Below, piece by piece: positions 37,949-43,977 of a DNA stretch of 64,000 nucleotides. This DNA is from Roseiconus nitratireducens. GTDB taxonomy: Bacteria; Planctomycetota; Planctomycetia; Pirellulales; Pirellulaceae. Numbering within the stretch: the stretch's first letter is position 1; each line of letters begins with the position of its first letter. The notes under the pieces were generated by a model, which worked only from the letters and a program-made list of their open reading frames with translations, was not told the origin of the DNA and searched no databases. The stretch is taken from assembly GCF_008629675.1 (NCBI RefSeq), contig NZ_VWOX01000023.1, forward strand, positions 30,109 through 94,108, given 5' to 3'. Both the position numbers and the translations under genes were made by a program.

Positions 37949-37978
37949 CAATGTATGCGGCCAGCTGCATACATTGCG
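37949..37978. repeat. 11-8-11 bp inverted repeat, candidate recombination site
   Basis: The arms GCAATGTATGC and GCATACATTGC are perfect complements around the 8-base spacer GGCCAGCT. The size resembles tyrosine-recombinase core sites (dif, loxP, FRT), and a complete tyrosine recombinase is encoded 2.7 kb away. A terminator for the LRR gene is the alternative. The rest of the gap 37650-38021 shows an AT-rich patch with a short palindrome (GCAGGAATTTTCCTGC, near 37880-37895), probably the promoter of the primase-like gene. Confidence 0.55.
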
Positions 37979-38021
37979 AAGCGGCTTGACTATTCACGCC
38001 GGAATACTCAGAAGTACCGAA

Positions 38022-38885
38022 TTAGAATAGGATTTTCGATTCGGGCAATTCTTTTGAAAGCACTTCAAGTCCTGACTGACTAATGCCAGTACCTGACAGA
38101 ATCAACATTTGCATGGAATCGCATTCGGAAATAAGTTTCACGCTTGCATCCGTGACATCGGTGCCCGTCAAATTCAGTCTCTTTAAGTGCTTATATTTGC
38201 CCAGTAATTCTAGGTGAGCGTCAGAAATACTCGAAAACCGAACGTCTAAAAACTCAAGAGAATCGGCATCATCAATCCGAGCGAGGAAGTCTACAGGAAC
38301 CTCGCATTCCAAAAGAGCTAGACTTATTAGCTCTTTCGTTCCTAGAGAATTGAGAATTTCCCCGACATTTTGAACACCATGAAGCGAAACATAGTACAGA
38401 AGTTCCATGCCCTCTAGATCAGCTAATGCACTTTGTTCCAGCTCGCAGGTTACGAGCCGCAGCTCTCTCAATGTCGGAACGAAATCGAGACGAGGGATCT
38501 GAACTACTTCTCCGTTAATCTCGCCAACCCATAAGAATTCGCACCGCGGAAATGTTGGTATAGCTGAATTCCTCGAAAGTCGTGAATAAACGCCGCTTCT
38601 GTAAAATGACAACCACCCTATTTCCCCACAAAAGCCGGGTCTGAGCTCAGCCAGAACCTTGCAGGAATCTACGCCCTTAAAATCTAGCCCGCGAAGATTA
38701 TGGGGTATGCTCATGCCGTTCGACATTTGGCAATCTTCTGGATCTTTGACTTCTACCCCACAGTCGCTCAATGCTTGATACGCAACATCAGAGCTTCGTT
38801 GCTGAAGAATCCCTCTTCCCGCAAACATAGCGAGGACAAGAATCGATGCTAGAATAGCAAACCAAAACCAATGCTTGAAAAGCAT
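38022..38885 (-). CDS. Membrane-anchored leucine-rich-repeat protein, candidate RHS-tip immunity protein
   Basis: About 287 residues from ATG 38885 (GTG 38894 is possible). One N-terminal membrane helix (FWFAILASILVLAMFAGRG) is followed by irregular leucine-rich repeats (LEFLDVRFSSISDAHLELLG, LKRLNLTGTDVTDASVKLI, MQMLILSGTGISQSGLEVLS). Its base composition is clearly more AT-rich than the flanking genes, a sign of recent acquisition. It lies about 125 bp downstream of, and on the same strand as, an orphan RHS tip, the usual place for the cognate immunity gene. That function is inference. Confidence 0.7.
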   Translation of the reverse strand: MLFKHWFWFAILASILVLAMFAGRGILQQRSSDVAYQALSDCGVEVKDPEDCQMSNGMSIPHNLRGLDFKGVDSCKVLAELRPGFCGEIGWLSFYRSGVYSRLSRNSAIPTFPRCEFLWVGEINGEVVQIPRLDFVPTLRELRLVTCELEQSALADLEGMELLYYVSLHGVQNVGEILNSLGTKELISLALLECEVPVDFLARIDDADSLEFLDVRFSSISDAHLELLGKYKHLKRLNLTGTDVTDASVKLISECDSMQMLILSGTGISQSGLEVLSKELPESKILF

Positions 38886-39010
38886 AGAAAACACCAGCAG
38901 CTACAGAATAGTTCATGGATTAATATTTTGCTTTATCTGTTCCGGGCGAATATTGGTGCGTCGCGGCAACAGATTGCCGGCCGGCAACCGCGAGGATAAG
39001 CCTTAGATAT

Positions 39011-39751
39011 CTAGTCCTGAAGACCCTCAACCCAATCATCTGGCTCGCTCTTCCAGGGTCCAGCCGGCTTGTTTCTTTGGCAAAACGCACGGCATTGCAT
39101 ATCAGCAAATACTTGATCACCTTGCGTTAGAGCTGCGATAGAAACCGAGAACTTGTCCGCATTCAAAATCACGATGCTAGTGTATTCGTACTGACCGCCT
39201 CTTGCCGGCAACTTCTTGACGATTGTCCTATACTTCGCGACGCGTTTATTCCAATTCACGATGCGCGGAAGCCATACTCCACAAGTATTCCTCCAGCGAA
39301 CCGCTGAGCAAGCAAAGTTGTCTACTCGCTTTTCAATGCATCGACAGCGGATTTCATCGACAAAGCCGTTTCCAGCTGGGGATGGCGATGTCCCATCAGC
39401 GACAGTACCAATTGCAAGCAGTCCATCGGCTTCGAACGAAGAACTTGTTTTTCGGCCCGTAAACGTACATTTTCGCCCCGTTGGGTCAACGTCGCGCGTG
39501 CCAAAGTTGTTTCGGTAAAGATTCTGACTGTCTAAATACCCGATTGGATCACGGCTCAAGAACCGCCCGCAGATTGGATCGTACATCCGAGCCCGGTAGT
39601 GATAGAGCCCCAGCTCGTCATCCCACTCACGACCGGTGTAGGTAGATCGGTTGCCTTCCGCCGTCGCACTGCGACTACTCCCGCTGTTATCGAAGATAGA
39701 TACCCCGCCGTAGGCATCGTAGGCGTATCTTTCCTTGATCGTTCCTGACAA
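39011..39751 (-). CDS. Orphan RHS core fragment with cysteine-rich C-terminal toxin tip
   Basis: The frame is open from 39877 to 39011 with no ATG or GTG at its head; TTG 39751 is the only start-like codon. It begins with the end of the RHS core (RTQQYSITALTD, KERYAYDAYGG, YTGREWDDELGLYHYRARM, YDPICGRFLSRDPIGY). The variable tip of about 150 residues contains many cysteines (CRCIEKRVDNFACSAVRW) and matches no toxin fold I know. Upstream the frame runs into an Rpn remnant, so the long RHS N-terminus is missing. It is probably a displaced tip that would need recombination with a complete rhs gene to be made and exported. Confidence 0.75.
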   Translation of the reverse strand: MSGTIKERYAYDAYGGVSIFDNSGSSRSATAEGNRSTYTGREWDDELGLYHYRARMYDPICGRFLSRDPIGYLDSQNLYRNNFGTRDVDPTGRKCTFTGRKTSSSFEADGLLAIGTVADGTSPSPAGNGFVDEIRCRCIEKRVDNFACSAVRWRNTCGVWLPRIVNWNKRVAKYRTIVKKLPARGGQYEYTSIVILNADKFSVSIAALTQGDQVFADMQCRAFCQRNKPAGPWKSEPDDWVEGLQD

Positions 39752-39953
39752 ATCGGTGAGCGCGGTGATGCTGTATTGCTGGGTGCGATAAAAGCGCTCT
39801 GCAATCCTCGGCGCCCGAACTGGCGAAAACTCTTGTTGGGAAGGATCATTCGGCCAAACGGCGGTCGGCTGATGCAGCTACGACTCGGTTTTGAAACGCT
39901 TGATCGGTTTTCAAGTGCGGCAGCTCACCAGGTTATCCCAGACCCGAGCGATC

Positions 39954-40208
39954 TTAATCCAAATCGCGGCCACGGAGGCGACGCTGCAGGTCAGCCTCCT
40001 GAGCCTGAAGCTCTTCGATGCTCCGAGTGTTTGGGGTTTCAGTCAACGACACGGTCTTGCCCGGCAAGTTTTCCAGCAGTTGGATACGGCCGCGGAATTG
40101 TTCTTTCTCGAGCCCATGAGCCAGACCTTGATCACGTGCTGCGTTCAAACCTGACCGCTCGTCGCCCCGCAGCTTCGTCGAGCTCTTGCTCCCTCGGAAT
40201 TCTCGCAT
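39954..40208 (-). pseudogene. Rpn nuclease C-terminal remnant, copy C
   Basis: The translation keeps only the C-terminal signature of the intact Rpn protein (GRIQLLENLPGKTVSLTETP, IEELQAQEADLQRRLRGRDL); the catalytic N-terminus is absent. Nucleotide similarity to the 33.1-33.5 kb copy continues past the stop into the RHS-core piece at 39770-39860. It is more diverged than copy B. Confidence 0.75.
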
Positions 40209-40232
40209 TCATTGCCGACTCATTTTCTATTG

Positions 40233-40535
40233 TCATCCAGTCCGGTCCCGCCAATATCCGGGACGCTGATGACCGTGGGCAACGGCGACAATCTCAAGAC
40301 GATCCGACGTGCGCCGATACACAACCACGAACGGAAACCGATGCATCAAGTATCGACGAGTTCCGTAGAGATAGGTTGCCCATGTGTCCGGTGCCGACAC
40401 GATGGCACCAATGGCGCTCTCCAATTCTGCTTGGAACGCTTCTCCCAAGTGAACACTTTTCTCAGCGTAGTAGTCGTGGGCTGCGATCGCTTCAAAGTTC
40501 GCCTCCTCATGAAACTCTGGCTGCAAATCAGCCAT
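40233..40535 (-). CDS. RelE/ParE-family toxin
   Basis: A 100-residue protein of the ParE/RelE superfamily. Visible features are the N-terminal helical hairpin (EEANFEAIAAHDYYAEKS), the APDTWATYLYGTRRYLM strand region and the closing VVVYRRTSDRLEIVAVAHGH segment. ParE proteins poison DNA gyrase and RelE proteins cleave mRNA; which one applies cannot be told here. The start overlaps the end of the antitoxin gene by 8 bases, the normal antitoxin-toxin order. Confidence 0.88.
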   Translation of the reverse strand: MADLQPEFHEEANFEAIAAHDYYAEKSVHLGEAFQAELESAIGAIVSAPDTWATYLYGTRRYLMHRFPFVVVYRRTSDRLEIVAVAHGHQRPGYWRDRTG

Positions 40536-40755
40536 TGCGACGGCGCTTCATTTCCGCAAAGACGTCGGCAGCTGGGAACAGTTTCGCGGTCCCCGCATCG
40601 AGCGACTCAATTCGGCGATGGATTTCGGCCGCCCACTCGGCGTCCGCGTCACGATCCGACGGAGGTTCCAAACTGTTAATAAGCGAAACGGCCAGCTCCG
40701 CTCGCTGCGCCTCCGGCAGCGAAAGCGCCGCTCGGGCTAGTTGTTGAGGTTCCAT
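40528..40755 (-). CDS. Addiction-module antitoxin of a ParE-type pair
   Basis: About 75 residues from ATG 40755, chosen because AGGGAG lies five bases upstream. It matches the short helical 'putative addiction module component' family: ARAALSLPEAQRAELAVSLI followed by DRDADAEWAAEIHRRI. Such proteins neutralise the co-transcribed ParE-like toxin. An upstream extension to 40782 is possible but lacks its own ribosome site. The pair forms the cargo between Rpn copies B and C. Confidence 0.88.
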   Translation of the reverse strand: MEPQQLARAALSLPEAQRAELAVSLINSLEPPSDRDADAEWAAEIHRRIESLDAGTAKLFPAADVFAEMKRRRNG

Positions 40756-40954
40756 AAAACTCCCTCGGTAGTGAACGCCCACATTTTACTCGAACGCATC
40801 CGCGCCGGGTGATCTCCTTTCCAGGCCTTGATCGCAGAATTTCGCGTTGAGACGCTCAATTCTAAGCGAGATAGTTCACGCCGACCATTGCTGCGGTGCT
40901 GTTTGGCAGCATCCGTGCCAAGTCTTCTCGTCGGATTGCAGCGAGTTCTGACGC

Positions 40955-41137
40955 TGCACTGCCGGGTGCGATCGCAGCGTTCCGCCATCCTCGGTGACCT
41001 AACTGGCGAAAACTCTGGCTGCGACGGGAGATTTAAGCACGAAGCGAGCGACTGATGTAGCTACGATTCGATCCTGCGACGCTTGAGCGGTTTTCGAGTG
41101 CGACATCTTCTGCGAGCCATTTCAAGCCCAAGTGATT
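40955..41137 (-). repeat. RHS-core scar, copy B of the Rpn/RHS module
   Basis: Nearly identical to 33100-33281 over about 180 bp, and continuous with the neighbouring Rpn remnant. The RHS core piece is broken and leads directly into the toxin-antitoxin promoter region, so the module boundary lies near 40955. Confidence 0.75.
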
Positions 41138-41463
41138 CTAACCCAAATCGCGTTCGCGGAGGCGACGCTGCAGATCTGCCTCCAGTGCCTGCAGCTCTTC
41201 GACACTTCGAGCTTTGAGGGCGTCAGTCGACGACGTTTCCTGACCCAGCAAGCTTTCAAGCAACTGGACGCGGCCAATCAACCGTCCTCGATCAAGTGCA
41301 GCATCCAGACGTGACTGCTCGTCGCGCTGCAGCTTCAGCCTCGCTTCGTAGAGCTCTCGCTCCCTGGGGGTTCTCGCGATCATTTCCAGCACTCCTGCCG
41401 CTTCGGAAAACGTCTCTTCGCCGAGCCGGGCAACCAATTGTTCCCGAGTCTGGTGCTCGGCGA
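41138..41463 (-). pseudogene. 5'-truncated Rpn nuclease, copy B
   Basis: The last ~105 codons of an Rpn gene, almost identical to the end of the intact gene (LVARLGEETFSEAAGVLEMI, LKARSVEELQALEADLQRRL). A short central block differs in length. Homology stops abruptly at about 41463 inside the sequence matching SAEHQTRE of the intact protein, and the catalytic domain is lost. The break abuts the end of the HNH nuclease gene. Confidence 0.85.
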
Positions 41464-41472
41464 CAGGTTCGA

Positions 41473-41895
41473 TTAGGAGATAAGCCCCGCTTTGAGCTGC
41501 AATTTTCTCGCGAATAGCCGCCTCGAAGAATTCATGTCCAACGTGGTGACGGTCACTTCGCCAATGGCAGATCGACCCGCAATCACGCCACTGGTTCGAT
41601 CGAGCGTGAAATGCAAATGCCAGCCGAGTCGAGCGGGATCGTAGTCCCGAGGATTGAATAACGGAGACTCAGCACCTCCAAACAATTGGGCCGTCACGCG
41701 TCCTGCCTTGGCGAGGTTGCAGCCTGGACAGCTCAGTGCGAGATTCGACAGCGTCGTACATCCCTGTCTGCAAATCGGAACAATGTGTTCGATGTGAAAT
41801 GTGACTCCACACCCCGCTTCAACCAGCCGGCAGTACTCACACGCTCCGCCAGCACGTGCAGTCACAAAGCTCCGATAGGGACTTGTGTCGACCAC
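41473..41895 (-). CDS. HNH endonuclease
   Basis: A 140-residue HNH nuclease starting at GTG 41895. Zinc and catalytic residues are clear: Cys19-x-x-Cys22 (CEYC), His34-x-Glu-His37 (FHIEHIVP), Asn51 and Cys56-x-x-Cys59-Asn60 (CPGCN). The rest of the chain carries the NPRDYDPARLGWHLHFTLD segment common to stand-alone bacterial HNH proteins. It begins four bases after the small upstream gene, so both are co-transcribed. A toxin or defence role is possible because it lies among RHS tips and a toxin-antitoxin pair, but that is inference. Confidence 0.9.
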   Translation of the reverse strand: MVDTSPYRSFVTARAGGACEYCRLVEAGCGVTFHIEHIVPICRQGCTTLSNLALSCPGCNLAKAGRVTAQLFGGAESPLFNPRDYDPARLGWHLHFTLDRTSGVIAGRSAIGEVTVTTLDMNSSRRLFARKLQLKAGLIS

Positions 41896-41899
41896 AAGG

Positions 41900-42157
41900 T
41901 TAGTTGGTCGAACTTGGAGGCTTGACCCAAACCGTCACCGGCACCGCCGATGATGGGGCAGCTGGACTTTCATCCTCTGCGAAACTGGCGAGGCGTTTTG
42001 CATTCTCGACCATCAACTGTTCGGCTTCGGCGACCAATTGCTCCAATGCGGCCTCGTCCTCCGGAGAGATCATGCCCTCGCTCTTTTCATTTAGAAGGCG
42101 ATCAAGCCGCGCTTGCTTGTCCGCCGGCATCATCTCGACTTTTGGGGGATTGCCCAT
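41900..42157 (-). CDS. Small helical protein paired with HNH endonuclease
   Basis: An 85-residue charged, helical protein. ATG 42157 is supported by AGGAG eight bases upstream. The core is amphipathic helix (ARLDRLLNEKSEGMISPEDE, LEQLVAEAEQLMVENAKRLA) followed by a Pro/Ser-rich tail. The arrangement (small helical gene, then nuclease after four bases) resembles an antitoxin or specificity partner. I do not recognise a named family. Confidence 0.65.
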   Translation of the reverse strand: MGNPPKVEMMPADKQARLDRLLNEKSEGMISPEDEAALEQLVAEAEQLMVENAKRLASFAEDESPAAPSSAVPVTVWVKPPSSTN

Positions 42158-42213
42158 CAAAATGCTCCTGCAATGAACGCAAATCGCTGAATGCAACCGC
42201 GTCTGGTCGCTCT

Positions 42214-42489
42214 TCAGGGATCTGAGTTTTGACACCTGATCTCGTCCGGATCCCAATCCACAATTCGCTCCGCGGTGATGTCTTCTTCGACCTCCACGAG
42301 GGCGTCGCGCAGACGTCCATCAATCAGCTCCTGCAGATTGGCAATGTCGTTAAGACGCTTGAGGTACCCAGGGCCGCCTTCGGTATCGCCGTCGAAACGC
42401 ACCGGGCCGACCGGATGTTGCTCAAGAGCAGTAGGGATTTCAGTGTGAATTGCGGACTCACGACCTAAGTCTACTCCAGAACCGCACAT
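42214..42489 (-). CDS. Hypothetical protein, doubtful
   Basis: A 91-codon frame with protein-like acidic C-terminal sequence (LNDIANLQELIDGRLRDALV, EEDITAERIVDWDPDEI), same strand as and 57 bp before the small helical gene. There is no ribosome site and the first 25 residues look non-coding, so it may be a fragment or start further in. No family recognised. Confidence 0.35.
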   Translation of the reverse strand: MCGSGVDLGRESAIHTEIPTALEQHPVGPVRFDGDTEGGPGYLKRLNDIANLQELIDGRLRDALVEVEEDITAERIVDWDPDEIRCQNSDP

Positions 42490-42539
42490 TAGACCAGCAA
42501 ACGCTTGCTCCAGTTCACTTTCTGCCGGCCGGATTCAAC

Positions 42540-43000
42540 GTCAGTTTGCGATGCCAGCGTTCCGCCAACCTCGGTGACCGAATTGGTGCGTCTTGGGTAT
42601 GGCGACGGAGTTGTTAACGGACGACGAGCGATCAATGCGACCCCGACTCGGCTTGCCAATGCTCGATCGATCCAGAGGGCCAACGGATCGATTTTAGTGG
42701 GCGATACCGTCGATGCCAGTCTATCCGAGACCGTGTTCGGGTGCTCGAAGATCCTGCGCGTTCCGGAGGCTTGGGCCATCCACAAAGGGGTTTGTTGGCG
42801 CCTTCGTCAGCTTCCAGCGATTGCAGCTCCCCGATACTTCGAGCATTGAGGCCGTCGGTCGACAACTTGTTTGGTCTAGCAAACTCTCGAGCAGCGGATC
42901 CGGCAAAGAAATGGTCCTTTCGCAAGGCCTTCGTCGCGCGCATTGGCCGACTGTTCGCCGCCCAGCAGCGCGACGCTTGACCGATTGAGAGGTGCCGAAC
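42540..43000 (-). pseudogene. Degenerate Rpn remnant plus RHS-core scar, copy D
   Basis: Pieces of the Rpn C-terminus survive in different frames (LLESLLDQT in one, LNARSIGELQSLEADEG in another), showing at least one frameshift. The end near 42540-42600 still resembles the RHS-core scar of copies A and B. This is the most decayed of the four modules. The remainder of 42600-42780 shows nothing recognisable. Confidence 0.6.
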
Positions 43001-43067
43001 GCTCAACTCCAGTGCATTCCCACGATGAATCGGCTACAGAAATCGATGAACTCTCAGTTCTGCGACA

Positions 43068-43160
43068 TCAGAACGGCGATATAAAGAATAGATAGTAAAA
43101 GAAAGCTGCTATCCATATCAATCCAATTGCGACGCATGTAATTAGACTTGTTTTACGCAT
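43068..43160 (-). CDS. Tiny membrane peptide after RHS tip, candidate immunity peptide
   Basis: A 30-residue frame that starts 27 bp after the RHS-tip stop. Residues 5-29 form one hydrophobic helix (VAIGLIWIAAFFYYLFFISP) after a basic MRKTS start, a good positive-inside single-span peptide. The sequence is markedly AT-rich like the end of the tip. Position right after an RHS toxin tip is where immunity genes sit. No clear ribosome site precedes it, so translation is uncertain. Confidence 0.45.
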   Translation of the reverse strand: MRKTSLITCVAIGLIWIAAFFYYLFFISPF

Positions 43161-43187
43161 CTTATCGGTTCCGCCAACGGGACATGT

Positions 43188-43961
43188 CTAAGTTGGACAC
43201 TGGCTCCAAGTTACGATCACAAATGAAATGCATGTAGCGTACGTAGATGCAGCAATGATCTGGCATTCTCTTGTACTGCCTCCCGCCGCCAAGCAAGCAA
43301 TCCCCACTTGGATTGCAGCGTCTTCGCAGCGTTTGAACCGTGCTTGTCCCGATGGATCCGTGGCAGCTAGTCCGAAAAGCGACGCGTAGAGATTCCATGG
43401 GCTTCCTTCGAATCCAATTGGATCCCTTCCCAGAAAACGGCCGGGCAATGGATCGTACATCCGCGCCCGGTAGTGATAGAGGCCAACCCTGTCGTCCCAC
43501 TCACGCCCCGTGTAAGTAAACCGATTCTCCTCCACCGAGCCTGACCGACTTCCACCTGATGCATCGAAGATCGACACCTCGCCGTACGCATCGTAGGCGT
43601 ATCTTTCCTTGATCGTGCCTGCAGAATCGGTCAGCGCGATGATCGAATACTGCTGGGTGCGATGATAGTATCGGTGCCCACCGCTGCCTTCACGTACAAC
43701 TGGCTCGTCGATATAGCTGGTATACACGTAGTTATACATTGGACTCGTTGCCGCGGTGTCAGAGGCATAATCGGCGATCGTTTGCTGGCCGCTCGGGACA
43801 TAAATCGTGTCGGTTGTGCCATCGTCGCGTGCAACGCGGCGACCCAAGACGCTGCCGTCGCGTTCGCGGCGGGAAGCCACGCTCTGGCGAGCGTCGCGAC
43901 TCGTTTTCAGCCGGCTGGCGCCGCTGGCCACGCAGCGATGAAAGCTTTCGGATTGGGCCAA
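43188..43961 (-). CDS. Orphan RHS core fragment with small hydrophobic toxin tip
   Basis: Up to 257 residues from TTG 43961; the true start is unclear. True RHS core begins near DGSVLGRRVARDDGTTDTIY and proceeds through YYHRTQQYSI, KERYAYDAYGEVSIF and YHYRARMYDPLPGRFLGRDP. The tip after GLAATDPSG is only about 60 residues, with cysteines and a hydrophobic end (IIAASTYATCISFVIVTW). The first ~35 codons are not RHS and contain an 18-bp match to a tandem repeat at 61.2 kb, so the core was cut off by a repeat. Probably a displaced toxin tip; the tip may be membrane-active. Confidence 0.7.
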   Translation of the reverse strand: MAQSESFHRCVASGASRLKTSRDARQSVASRRERDGSVLGRRVARDDGTTDTIYVPSGQQTIADYASDTAATSPMYNYVYTSYIDEPVVREGSGGHRYYHRTQQYSIIALTDSAGTIKERYAYDAYGEVSIFDASGGSRSGSVEENRFTYTGREWDDRVGLYHYRARMYDPLPGRFLGRDPIGFEGSPWNLYASLFGLAATDPSGQARFKRCEDAAIQVGIACLAAGGSTRECQIIAASTYATCISFVIVTWSQCPT

Positions 43962-43977
43962 GCCCCTGCGATGCTCG

